Shown: positions 11,834 through 23,049 of the stretch, piece after piece
Numbering within the stretch: position 1 is the first letter of the stretch
Layout: every line of letters starts with the position of its first letter
Assembly: GCA_027919835.1 (NCBI GenBank)
Contig: JANVFP010000009.1
Coordinates: 1 to 64,000 of the forward strand
Source of the DNA: Lentinula raphanica
Lineage: Eukaryota > Basidiomycota > Agaricomycetes > Agaricales > Omphalotaceae
DNA length: 64,000 nucleotides
Direction: 5' to 3'
Notes under the pieces: generated by a model
The model's input: only the letters and a program-made list of their open reading frames with translations
Databases searched by the model: none
Told to the model about the DNA's origin: nothing
Position numbers and translations under genes: made by a program

Positions 11834-13292
11834 ATGACACCTACGCCTCATCTCAGAATTAACAAGCAAAAATACACAAAAAGCTCATCGAGTCACTGCG
11901 CAGAAATTCGGGGTGGTACTGATGAGTATAAAATTCGACTAAAAACTGGTTCAATTAAGATTAAGAAGGGCATGGCGTAATTGTTATCTCCTCGTACTTG
12001 TCATTTGAAGTTACTGATTCAATATTCTTTCATTCCAGTGTTGCGATAAAAAATGGCCTCCATAGCAATGATCGTTATGAGCAGTCTTATGGCTGGGTAG
12101 AAGGAGTAAAAGAAACCCAAAGTGGGTACAAAGTGCTCGTGACATGGTTCATGCAGAAGAAGGAGGTTGAAGAATATCTGAGAGAAATCGGTTACGGGAT
12201 AGAGCTCATGGATGGTCTATCTGAGAAGGAATTCATCCTCACCGATATTGGTGCAGTTCTTGACCGGGACGATATCATGGGTAGGTATTTTCGCTGTTCC
12301 TGTCTTTCAAAGCTGACTTTTACTGTCTAGATGCGGCCGGCATGCATGTCCTCACAGACAATATACATCACCCGGATTTTCACCTGTTAACAGCAAAGGC
12401 ACTGTTTTACAGGTTCGAGCTCTACACTATGGGGCACTTCCTAAAGGTTGTTGGGCAAGGACGTTGGCATTGTAATGTTTGCATGCGATGCAAGCATATA
12501 TACAATCCGGAAATTGCACGTGAGGTTTTTTGCCAAAGGTGTGACAAATGGATCTGCCTTCGTCACATGACAGGTCCCTTCCAAATTCATTTCCAACCTC
12601 CTATATCACAAACTTCACTCCCTTCCCCACCACCAGAACTGGTTCTCCCAGACTCCATTCGGCTGCGGCTTCCACAGACTCACCCTCCAACACGTCCTGC
12701 AACATGTCTTCCCTCTCAGCTCCAACCTGTCGTCTCGCGAATATCACTTCCTTCTCCACCACCAGAACTTGGAATTCCCGAGTCGGTCATGCTCCCACGT
12801 TCCTCACTTTCGACCTCAGGCTCTAGGCCTAAACTCTCAATCACCCTTCCAGCTGCCGGGATTGATAATCAGGAACACGATGAGCCCCCTCTTGGACAAG
12901 TGCTGTGGCACATGATACCACCCTGTAGAAATTCAAGCCAGGAAAGCCTATTTGGGCATGAGGGCACTCAATTGGAGAATGTATCAGCAAAAGATCTACT
13001 CCAAATTTTGCGCACCGGCCCCTTCATTCGAGGACTTGGATGGGAAAGCGTCCTTTATCCCAATGGCCACATTTCGGGAGTCCAGGGGTGGCTGATGACG
13101 GGCAATCACTTTCTCTGGTCTGATGCATGGAAAGGGAGTAAGTTTCCCGGCAAGAATTGGACAAATCGTTTTGCTTGGGCATATGACACTGATTCACAAG
13201 CGACACCGAATGCTGTTGCTGAATCTATGGCTGAGGTCCTCACTGCTATTGTGAGTAGTTGGGAATGTCCTGTATGTAAATCAAATATCTAG
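11834..13292 (+). CDS. BAH-like / PHD-like zinc-finger protein, paralogue 3 (BAH3)
   Basis: Three exons (11834-11976, 12039-12280, 12331-13292) giving 448 aa; introns 62 and 50 nt, phases consistent. The start was chosen because it is the first ATG after the TATA box and the protein begins like its paralogues. BAH-like core: SYGWVEGVKE, KVLVTWFMQKKEVEEYL, EKEFILTDIGAVL. Then HLLTAKALFYR and the PHD-like finger (CMRC, CQRC, KWICLRH). The linker is Pro/Ser-rich with an internal duplication (the stretch LPSPPPEL appears twice) and lacks the Asp-rich repeat of BAH1, 4 and 5. C-terminal domain: IRGLGWESVLYPNGH, VQGWLMTGNHFL, ATPNAVAESMAEVL, final CPVC. Apparently intact. Confidence 0.75.
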
Positions 13293-13499
13293 AAAGATTA
13301 TGATCCATGTTGTATGAAACTCTACTAAGCATAAAATTTTGTCTAATCTCGCGCTCAACTGACATATGTACAATATACCATACCATATCCAAGTTAGTGC
13401 CTACGCTTCGCTTCGGCGGAGTGATGAGTAAAATGAGTAAAAGTTCCTCTCTATCTTTTCCGAGTCCATGGCTTTGATCGTTGTCCAACATGTGTTAAG

Positions 13500-13770
13500 C
13501 TACATCCAAAACTTCTTTCAAGGCAATATTGCACTCTATGTATGCATTGAAATAGCAGGATGCTGTTCTTCCAGGAAGCCCTGTGTGTCGAGCTAAATAC
13601 AGGACTTCTTGCAAGGCAATGTTGCTCTCTTGTACTAGGTATGGAATAGCAAGAGGCTGTCCTTCCAGGAGGCCCTGTCTTTCAAGCAGTATTCGCCCTT
13701 TTGTGATAGGTATCGAAGTGCAGGATGCCGGCCTCCCAGGGCTCTGTACGATTCTACAACAAATACTTGC
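13500..13770. repeat. Satellite monomers, small block
   Basis: Three monomers with the GCAATATTGC-like and CTTCCAGGAAGCCCTGTG motifs, then a junction into unrelated sequence. The 13,770-14,177 stretch after it holds a small direct repeat (CAGATAGAGAATCCCGTT and a near copy around 13,925 and 14,027) and nothing else I can name. Confidence 0.6.
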
Positions 13771-14177
13771 TGCTTCTTTTGCTTATTTTGACAACAACTT
13801 GAATACAGGTCTTGTTCTTCCTGAATTAGAGGATCCAAATCAGTAGTTGCAGTCATGCCAAATGCTTTGAAACAGTTCCTATTACCAGCAAATATGTAGG
13901 TAAGAGACAGATTACCGGTTTCAGACAGAGAATCCCGTTAAAGTTTATCTAAAGTGCTACTACTTCCAAGAAATTGAGGAGTAATACACCGGCCTCCCGA
14001 GAATTCTCATTGACTGATACGTGTTTCAGATAGAGAATCCCGTTGAAAATTTCGTCAAGCGCTGATGCTATCAAGATGGCAGAACTTCTGCAAGTCGAGA
14101 ATCTTATCCTTCTTCAAGTAATACTGTACGCCTTAAATAACAAAGTCAATCTAATTTTTTCTTCCATCGTTCATCCA

Positions 14178-15527
14178 ATGGGTCCCAACACACGCTCTGC
14201 TCTAGTCCAAGAAGCCGACAGCGTTTCACCAGAGAAGCGTGCCACTACTGCCTCTCCTACATATACTTCCAAGATTGTAACGTCTGCTTCAGGAAAGTTA
14301 GTCGCATCGTTTGTTCCATCACCAGTCAAGTCGGTCGCGCCATCTGTTTCATCTCCAGCCAAGTCGGTCACGCCGTCTGTTCCATCTCCCGCCAAGTTTG
14401 CTACCTCTCCTGCAAATTTACTTGCGCCATCCAAGCCATCCATTCCATCTCCAACGTCCCTATCACCCTTGCAGGGAATGGAACATTTGCACTCCCTTCC
14501 TGATATCTCCACAAATCCTGACTGTATTCTTATGAGGCCCGATCATGGATCCGTAGATCCAACTCCTTTACCTCCATCACAATCAGGGTCATCAAAGAGG
14601 TCATTGGTATCGGAAAAGCTTTTGGGTAAACGAAAGGAGATCAGTACTGAAAAGCCAGGTGATATTTCCTGATGAAATATATGCTAACAATCTGACGATC
14701 CAGCCGGTACTTTGTTTCCCTTGCTAGTAGAGGCTCCAAAAACCCCACCAGCAGCTACCAAGAAAGTCAAAAGAGCTCAATGGGAAGTTGCACTCCGCAA
14801 CTATACTCGAACACCTTCTCCTGTATCGAATGAATTCGGCGATTACCTTGACCTATTAACAATGGCCCAGAAGGCCCACTGGCGAGCCTTTGCACAGAGT
14901 GGTTTGGCCTCATCCTCGTCATCCTCGAGTGTAACATCAACGACAGCACAAGCTTCTGGCTCTGAATTAGTGACCAGTAATTCTTTCACCAGAGTCGAAA
15001 CCAGTATGCCCTCTTTGTTTTGCTCGAAGCATTATTTGTTCATGAATTTTTTTTCACCAGATCCCCAACACTTTGCATCTGTCAAAAATACTGGGCCACA
15101 TATTATATATGAAGCTGACTGGAAGATCAGTCTGCAGACTGGTGGGATGACTGCCTCGACTCTGCATAAGATTGTGCACTTTTGTGAGGACTGTCATGTC
15201 TTCATTAGGTATCTATTTCTCTTGATCAGATTCTGGCCATAACTAATATGCACAAGATGTGATAAATCTAGGATCCATAGAATGGAAGATTGCCCCCCAC
15301 ATCGCCCTCAGTATGAATCCACTCAGGATCACCATACTGCCACAAGCTTTCTCCAATTGTGGTTTGGTTTTCAGTCCCATGGATTGAACTCCGACGAGAT
15401 GCACATTCTGTTCCGGAAGTGCAGTGCTTGCACTCATTATGTTCACCGGGACTATGAAGGTGCACATGATTTGCATTGTGAGCCACCAGCTCCGATAGTG
15501 ATTACCTCTGATTCTGAGAATGATTGA
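14178..15527 (+). CDS. Ser/Pro-rich protein with C-terminal zinc-finger motif
   Basis: Four exons (14178-14658, 14704-15003, 15061-15208, 15272-15527) giving 394 aa; introns 45, 57 and 63 nt. Intron 2 is in frame without a stop. I chose the ATG at 14178 because the in-frame sequence upstream looks non-coding. The N-terminal half is a low-complexity Ser/Pro/Ala/Lys stretch with five or so degenerate copies of SPxKSVxPSV. A short LLGKRK motif precedes a globular part with Cys/His residues (FCEDCHVFIRIHRMEDC) and a last motif CSACTHYVHRDYEGAHDLHC, compatible with a zinc site. The end is acidic (SDSEND). I do not recognise the family; a transposon-derived accessory protein is possible. Confidence 0.6.
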
Positions 15528-15699
15528 TTGATGTTCATTATGACCCTTTGAGCCAACCTGATTTTCATACTTTTGATGATAGTCGTGGTTAGGGAAGTTC
15601 CGGGGTTCAGGAAGTTCCTTGATATTGTGCATTTATGATTTATATACATTGTCCTCATTATTCTTCACTTCATCATATACTTGTTTGTATATTTTCAAG

Positions 15700-16270
15700 A
15701 GAGTACGTGTTAGGAGAAATTGATTCTTCACAGAACAGCGTGATTTGACTTGGAGCACCAGGAACAGAGGAAATACCGGACTTGGACTATTTTACTTATG
15801 TAGCACGAACCTTATATCAGGAAAATCCCTCAAAATCCCATGTACATGTTTGTGTTTCTACCCTTTTTTGTTTACTTTTATTGTCCTTTATGTCCTGTGT
15901 AAAATTTGAGGTGAAAGCCTAGGTAAAATAGAAGAACTGTTTTGGCGAATGTTATGACATGAGCGTAATCTTTTGAGAAATGAGTGATTTCTCCACCTTT
16001 ATGGACCGAGAGAAACGAAACCACAGCTTGCCTCAAGAAGCGTATGCACTAACTTGTATCTGGTGAATAAACTCTTATATGAGTAAAACTTGTATTTTAT
16101 TCTTTCATGTCGTCCCACTCCATAGCCCGGCTCGGTTCCCCGAACTTCGTCCCGACTTCCCCGAACTTCGTCCCGACTTCCCCGAACTTCGTCCCGGCTG
16201 TAGCGTAGTCAACCAATTAAATCTTGTTTTCTTGTTTTCCCCGAAGTCCGGCCCAGTGTCTCCCTGGGTG
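15700..16270. repeat. Segmental-duplication flank, partner of 35,400-35,870
   Basis: Nearly the same sequence occurs at 35,400-35,870, including CTTGGACTATTTTACTTATG, the stretch around TTGAGGTGAAAGCCT and a short tandem repeat of about 20 bp built on CCCCGAACTTCGTCCCGACTT (three units at about 16,139-16,200, two at 35,775). It marks the 3' boundary of the duplicated segment in both loci. No gene seen. Confidence 0.7.
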
Positions 16271-16484
16271 TTTGCGCATAAAGTAAACCGTCAACTCGAA
16301 GTAAATAGGTGGAAAAGGAGTCATCAGGCTTGCAGTACTTTAATTCATTATCAAAATTCTGTTCATTTATATGCTCATGAGTTACAGTGGGTATGCAACG
16401 ATGAAAACTATGTAAGGAAAGGAGATATCGGGGTGGAGAGAAATAGAGGTTGTTCGTTGGTGTATACCTGATACAAGAGAGCAA

Positions 16485-17000
16485 TTGACACACAGCGTCC
16501 TAGAAGGACCGCATCTTACTAGTCTATACCTACTGCAAGAGAGCAATATTACATTACAAGAAGTTTTGGAGACTGGTCACTGGACACACAGAGCGTCAAG
16601 GAAGGACAGCATCCTGCGAGTTTATACCTACTCCAAGAGAGCAACATTGCATTGCAACAAGTTTTGGATGTGGCCTAACACACAGGACGTCCTGGAAGGA
16701 CAGCATCCTGCTAGTCTATACCTACTAAGTACAACAGAGCAATATTGCATTGCAAGAAGTTTTGGATGTGACCTAACACACAGCGTCCTGGAAGGACAGC
16801 ATCCTGCTAGTCTATATGCTAGTCTATACCTACTAAGTACAACAGAGCCATATTGCGTTGCGAGAAGGTTTGGATATGGCTTGACACACGGGGCGTCTTG
16901 GAAGGACAGCATCTTGCTTGAAATGGTCTATACCTACTCCAAGAGAGCAATATTGCATTGCAAGAAGTTTTGGATTTGGCCTAACACACAGCGTCCTGGA
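16485..17000. repeat. Satellite array, left part, up to the MITE insertion
   Basis: Five monomers of 93-108 bp in head-to-tail order, each starting with a CACACAG or CACACGG segment and GCGTCCTGGAAGGACAGCAT. The last is broken at 17000 by the MITE. Confidence 0.85.
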
Positions 17001-17332
17001 CAGTGTTGGACAGTCATTGACGACGAGTCAATGTCAAAGTCACAAAATGTGACTTTGACTCTCAGTCATCAGAAATTCGTCAATTGTCTTGACGATTGGC
17101 TTTCGGTTACTAAAATCAGCCGAATACCGCTTGACCCAACGGTTGACATGAGTTTCACATCTTGTGACCGTTGCTGTCTCATCACTTGCTTTTCAAGATT
17201 TTCCTACTCTTGCCGGGTGCTGCCGTGCATTCCCAGGATGCTGTCAAATGTCATCGTCATTGACTGACTACCATTGACAAATAGTCACAAGTCAGTGACT
17301 GTTTGACTAAGTCAATGACTTGTCCATCACTG
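17001..17332. mobile_element. hAT-like MITE, 332 bp, inserted in the satellite
   Basis: Terminal inverted repeats start CAGTGTTGGACAGTCATTG (left) and CAGTGATGGACAAGTCATTG (right, reverse complement). The exact 8-bp duplication GTCCTGGA lies at 16993-17000 and 17333-17340. Removing the element and one duplicate restores the satellite monomer perfectly. An 8-bp duplication and a CAGTG terminus are typical of hAT non-autonomous elements. The interior is rich in GTCA/TGAC motifs, including a palindrome around GTCAAAGTCAC, and has no ORF. Confidence 0.85.
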
Positions 17333-19645
17333 GTCCTGGAAGGACAGCAACCTGCTAGTCTATATGCTAGTCTATACCTACTAAGTACAACAGAGCAATT
17401 TTGCGTTGCGAGAAGTTTTGGATATGGCTTGACACACGGGGCGTCTTGGAAGGACAGCATCTTGCTTGAAATGGTCTATACCTACTCCAAGAGAGCAATA
17501 TTGCATTGCAAGAAGTTTTGGATTGCCTAACACACAGCGTCCTGGAAGGACAGCATCCTGCTAGTCTATATGCTAGTCTATACCTACTAAGTACAACAGA
17601 GCAATATTGCGTTGCGAGCAGTTTTGGATATGGCTTGACACACGGGGCGTCTTGGAAGGACAGCATCTTGCTTGCAATGGTCTATACCTACTCCAAGAGA
17701 GCAATATTGGATTGCAAGAAGTTTTGGATGTGACCTAACACACAGCGTCCTGGAAGGACAGCAACCTGTTAGTCTATATGCTAGTCTATACCTACTAAGT
17801 ACAACAGAGCCATATTGCGTTGCGAGAAGGTTTGGATATGGCTTGACACACGGGCGTCTTGGAAGGACAGCATCTTGCTTGAAATGGTCTATACCTACTC
17901 CAAGAGAGCAATATTGGATTGCAAGAAGTTTTGGATGTGACCTAACACACAGCGTCCTGGAAGGACAGCATCCTGCTAGTCTATATGCTAGTCTATACCT
18001 ACTAAGTACAACAGAGCAATATTGCGTTGCGAGCAGTTTTGGATATGGCTTGACACACGGGGCGTCTTGGAAGGACAGCATCTTGCTTGCAATGGTCTAT
18101 ACCTACTCCAAGAGAGCAATATTGGATTGCAAGAAGTTTTGGATGTGACCTAACACACAGCGTCCTGGAAGGACAGCAACCTGTTAGTCTATATGCTAGT
18201 CTATACCTACTAAGTACAACAGAGCCATATTGCGTTGCGAGAAGGTTTGGATATGGCTTGACACACGGGGCGTCTTGGAAGGACAGCATCTTGCTTGAAA
18301 TGGTCTATACCTACTCCAAGAGAGCAATATTGGATTGCAAGAAGTTTTGGATGTGACCTAACACACAGCGTCCTGGAAGGACAGCATCCTGCTAGTCTAT
18401 ATGCTAGTCTATACCTACTAAGTACAACAGAGCAATATTGCGTTGCGAGCAGTTTTGGATATGGCTTGACACACGGGGCGTCTTGGAAGGACAGCATCTT
18501 GCTTGCAATGGTCTATACCTACTCCAAGAGAGCAATATTGGATTGCAAGAAGTTTTGGATGTGACCTAACACACAGCGTCCTGGAAGGACAGCAACCTGT
18601 TAGTCTATATGCTAGTCTATACCTACTAAGTACAACAGAGCCATATTGCGTTGCGAGAAGGTTTGGATATGGCTTGACACACGGGGCGTCTTGGAAGGAC
18701 AGCATCTTGCTTGAAATGGTCTATACCTACTCCAAGAGAGCAATATTGGATTGCAAGAAGTTTTGGATGTGACCTAACACACAGCGTCCTGGAAGGACAG
18801 CATCCTGCTAGTCTATATGCTAGTCTATACCTACTAAGTACAACAGAGCAATATTGCGTTGCGAGCAGTTTTGGATATGGCTTGACACACGGGGCGTCTT
18901 GGAAGGACAGCATCTTGCTTGCAATGGTCTATACCTACTCCAAGAGAGCAATATTGGATTGCAAGAAGTTTTGGATGTGACCTAACACACAGCGTCCTGG
19001 AAGGACAGCAACCTGTTAGTCTATATGCTAGTCTATACCTACTAAGTACAACAGAGCCATATTGCGTTGCGAGAAGGTTTGGATATGGCTTGACACACGG
19101 GGCGTCTTGGAAGGACAGCATCTTGCTTGAAATGGTCTATACCTACTCCAAGAGAGCAATATTGGATTGCAAGAAGTTTTGGATGTGACCTAACACACAG
19201 CGTCCTGGAAGGACAGCATCCTGCTAGTCTATATGCTAGTCTATACCTACTAAGTACAACAGAGCAATATTGCGTTGCGAGCAGTTTTGGATATGGCTTG
19301 ACACACGGGGCGTCTTGGAAGGACAGCATCTTGCTTGCAATGGTCTATACCTACTCCAAGAGAGCAATATTGGATTGCAAGAAGTTTTGGATGTGACCTA
19401 ACACACAGCGTCCTGGAAGGACAGCATCCTGCTAGTCTGAATGCTAGTCTATACCTACTAAGTACAACAGAGCAATATTGCGTTGCGAGAAGTTTTGGAT
19501 GTGACCTAACACACAGCGTCCTGGAAGGACAGCAACCTGCTAGTCTATATGCTAGTCTATACCTACTAAGTACAACAGAGCAATTTTGCGTTGCGAGAAG
19601 TTTTGGATATGGTTGACACACGGGGCGTCTTGGAAGGACAGCATC
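17333..19645. repeat. Higher-order satellite array (100 / 208 / 416 bp)
   Basis: Two monomer types alternate: an A type with a duplicated CTAGTCTATATG segment (about 108 bp) and a B type with CTTGCTTGMAATGG (about 100 bp). They form a 208-bp dimer. Dimers alternate again by fixed differences (CAACCTGTTAG with GAGAAGG versus CATCCTGCTAG with GAGCAG), giving a 416-bp unit repeated four times almost unchanged between about 17,670 and 19,335. The array breaks off abruptly at about 19,645. ORFs in it are by-products of the repeat. Confidence 0.9.
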
Positions 19646-20176
19646 TCGATGTACTCGTTGAATGTTTTCTTTGTTTTACGACAATGTCTACCTAACCATA
19701 GAATCGTATATTTTCATTCCTTCTGCAGAGTCACCACTGGCGACGCGAGTTCCATCATTCCGATCGCGTTAGCCTTTGAATCAATCGATCCTCATGTGAC
19801 GAAACATTTCCCCTTGCCACCTCAGGTTGTCCTCCAGGCAAATAATTGTAAAATGTTGAAGTCCTTTTCACTTTTGCGTATCCAAATATTCCGAATCCTG
19901 ATATCGGTGATGTTCAATTTCGACCGACTTGCATATTTCAGGGAATCTGTACAAGTTTGCCCACGATCGCTCGATTCAAAAAACCCGTCATGTGTCACAA
20001 CGACTGTGGAAACACTTGGGTCAGGCCTGAAGGTTAGGGGAGGGAGAGAGAGCGAGAGCGCGCGTTCAAACGGTAGCAAAAGAATATCACAGGCGCGGCA
20101 AAAGACCAGAACTTCTCATCGTCTTATTACAATCCCTCAAGAAGGCAACTAGTACTTTCAGTTGGCAACTCTCCGA
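19646..20176. other. Unique sequence between satellite and Ras gene
   Basis: No supportable gene. It includes a short GAGA-rich run near 20,040. This is the 3' flank of the minus-strand Ras gene. Confidence 0.45.
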
Positions 20177-21032
20177 CTACAAGATAATGCACTTTGTTTT
20201 CTTTACACTCTGTGGCTTCGGGCTACCGTCGTTGATCCTCCCACGTAGAGCACGTACAACGTCCATGAACATTTGATCGACGTTTTGCGTTGTTTTGGCG
20301 GAGGTCTCGAAGAACGGGCATCCGTACGACTTTGCCAGTGCGCCTCCTTCCTCTTTTGTGACCTCTCGATCTTGTGTCTTGTCGCACTGGTTTCCGACCA
20401 ACATGAAAAACGGATCTTCCCTCTTGACTCGTCTCACTGCTTGCCGGTATATATCGAGTTGGTCAAATGTGTACCTCGACGTTGTCGAGTAGACAAGTAC
20501 GAATGCTTCCCCCTCCCTAGAATTTGGAATGAGCGAACGTGTGCTGACTGTCGCACGGCAACAGTGATATTACCGAATCCATTGGTCTCTCAGCGTCGCG
20601 AATTCCTCTAGATAAAATACCTAAGTAGCGTTTCGCTTTGACGGGATAGGTCAATCACCCTGTCCAGCAGTGTCGATGACCTCAACACAACACATTCGAT
20701 TGTCTACTATCAGCTGTCTTCGGTATGCATCTTCTATTGTAGGATCATAAGTCTAGCAAAAAAAGTATCAGATAACCATGGACCAACGGGTGAGGTAGAA
20801 TTGTCGGTCTACTTCTACAGAGCATGAATTGGACATAATTGCGGGTTAAGAAACATTCCCGGAACTGTCAGGCAGCTAGGCGTTTACCAACAAAGCAATT
20901 GAGCGTAAACTGGGATATAAACGTCGTTGAAACTTAGGCGGTGTAGCACTGAGACAGAGAACACACCTGGACAGCCAACGCAGTTTTGCCGACACCACCC
21001 TCGCCAAGCACCGTGATTCTCCAGTTGTCCAT
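20177..21032 (-). CDS. Ras-family small GTPase with a C-terminal CaaX box
   Basis: A membrane-anchored signalling GTPase of the Ras type. Exons on the minus strand: 21032-20967, 20909-20888, a proposed 2-nt microexon 20814-20813, 20752-20659, 20607-20574 and 20516-20177; 185 aa. Motifs in order: P-loop GEGGVGKT, effector region ending [17 protein letters not shown], then GNQCDK in place of the usual NKxD, ETSAK, and CaaX CIIL (Leu suggests geranylgeranylation). Without the microexon the conserved Glu before TYDPT cannot be coded and the frame breaks; with it the 135-nt gap becomes two normal introns of 73 and 60 nt. The Lys-to-Gln change in NKxD is unusual and may alter nucleotide affinity. 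The gene is boxed in by satellite arrays on both sides. Confidence 0.8.
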
Positions 21033-21859
21033 TCTGAGTGAGTCGATAAATGAGCATAATCCCAGAACGTGGCAAAGTGAAAACCGCTTGCACCTCCAAA
21101 AATGTTTGGCTTGTCGGATTTTGGAATCCACTCGAAGACGATAAACAGGAAATTGGATGAGGGGAAAGGTGATGGGAATGGCGTGAAGAGAGAGAGAGAG
21201 AAGCAATAAATATACTCAGACAATCGCCGCGGGTCATAACGAGGGGGCAGAGAAACGGGGTGCGGTGTCTGCAGCAGGACGATGCTGCGGGCTTCAAACT
21301 TTGAAGCATAATTGCGTACATATGGATGCTCTTGTGAACCCTGTTGATACATCAATGCCCTTTTCAAGACCGCCTGCCCATTCTAGGTTGGTCAAAGGAC
21401 AATTATATAGGTACGCTCACTGTCATCAATCTTCTTTACCTTGCCTTTTTGGTAAGGCTGTGCCAGAAGCCTTGAAGTTCAAACCATGTGTGTTATAAAT
21501 ACCTGTATGTGTTCAACCGCCAGCTGCGATGGCCTCGGTCGTATTCAAATCCACCAATTGGATATGAATATTTTAGGCTTGTTGTTGCGACTCCTTGTTA
21601 ACTTCTTCTTTCCCTCTTTTTTTTCTAACCTCAACGGCAATATACTATTGTTGAATTCCAAGTTTGTACGCGTAGCGCGTTTCCTCACGTGGGCGTTTGG
21701 CGCTCTGAGGTTCTGCATATATCCAGCCGTCGGCCTTTCCTTTCAGCATATACTTCCGCTCGCACAGCTCCGTGCGTTCGTTTCAAGGTGTGGTTTCAGG
21801 GTGTGTATGGGGGTCCGTATTGGACAAAAATAAATGAAAAAAAAGTAGCATAGAAAAGA

Positions 21860-22625
21860 AAAAATTTTGTCGTGATCACAGTAAATACTAAAAGAATTGT
21901 CGTGATCATGACAATTTCTGAAAAATATTGTTGTGATCACGATTGCCGCAAAAAATATATGATGATCACGACGAAAAATTTTCTTTGAAATTGTGTGACT
22001 TAAATTTATTTTGTTTGCATCATGATTGCATCTTTTTTCTCCAATCAGCGAAATATTTTTTGAAAACACGGTCATGATCCAAATCACGATCATGGTTTTG
22101 GCACAGAACATAATTTTTTCCTGTAATCATGATCTTCAATTTTTACCTTTTGCCAATTTGATAGGGGAATCACAATTATGCAGATACATAAATGAAGAAG
22201 CAAACACTTAGTTTCTGAGGTTGATAAGGGAGAGGAGGGGGGAAAGGGAGGAAAGAATGAGAAGTGGTCAGAATCAATGCTGTTAAATAGAAGAATTTAC
22301 AGAGCTTATCTGGATAGATGTGATCAAATGGAAGCTTGCTGAGTCTCAAGTAGACTATCATATATTGTACCTTATTGTACAGCCTGAGTACAGGTACTCT
22401 TGAGTCTTTGGAGTCTACACCGAGTCTACACCCTCATACAGGTATATCACGTGATCTTAACGCTTATGTAAACTCACTGAGCTAGGTACTTTAACGCCCA
22501 GTCACGATTGCCGGCCGGCCGAATTTTTTTGTTGCTGGGAATTTTTTTTTGGGGGGACAAAATTTTTTTCACTCAATCACGCCGCCAATCACAATCACGA
22601 TCGTGATCGTTAATTCACGAAAAAT
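21860..22625. repeat. AT-rich region with clustered ATCGTGATC-type palindromes
   Basis: Motifs such as GTCGTGATCA, CGTGATCATGAC, TGTGATCACGA, GATGATCACGAC, CATCATGATTG, GGTCATGATCC and CACGATCATGG recur at roughly 30-70 bp intervals on both strands between 21,866 and 22,130. A second patch near 22,575-22,615 centres on ATCACGATCGTGAT. Homopolymer A/T/G runs lie between them. Confidence 0.5.
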
Positions 22626-22824
22626 CTTAGAATAATAGAATTCCTATAAGCTCCGGTCTCGAGTCACTCGCTTACGGTGAAAGAAATTTCACTTACAATT
22701 TTCTCCTCGAATTTTCTCCTATTTATACATGTACGAAAATGTCCAATCCCTACTAAGAACTCGTCTTCCTTCTGAGGGTACGTCTCAAATTTTCCCCTCT
22801 ACTTTTACCCTTACTCATAGTCGT

Positions 22825-22925
22825 TACCTACAGGTCTATCGTGTACTTACTTAGGATCTTAGGTAACAAGAGAACTCGTCTTCGTACTGAGGGTCTATCG
22901 TGTACTTACTAAGGATCTTAGGTCT
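22825..22925. repeat. Short direct repeat, ~60 bp period
   Basis: The block TCTATCGTGTACTTACT followed by AGGATCTTAGG occurs twice, with an AACTCGTCTTC element before each. Two copies only. Confidence 0.5.
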
Positions 22926-23049
22926 CGCGAATCTGTCAACTATTATTACCCCATTTTTTCATAAAGCAACAAAGAGGTGCTTCCAAAACAGCACCCATTT
23001 TCCGCACGGCTAACGGCTTGAGTGCATTGTAGCATGGTGTATACTGGAC

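Noticed and set aside
17506..19621. Serial 89-aa and 95-aa ORFs on both strands
   Set aside because: They recur with the 208-bp satellite period on both strands at once; they are by-products of the repeat, not genes.
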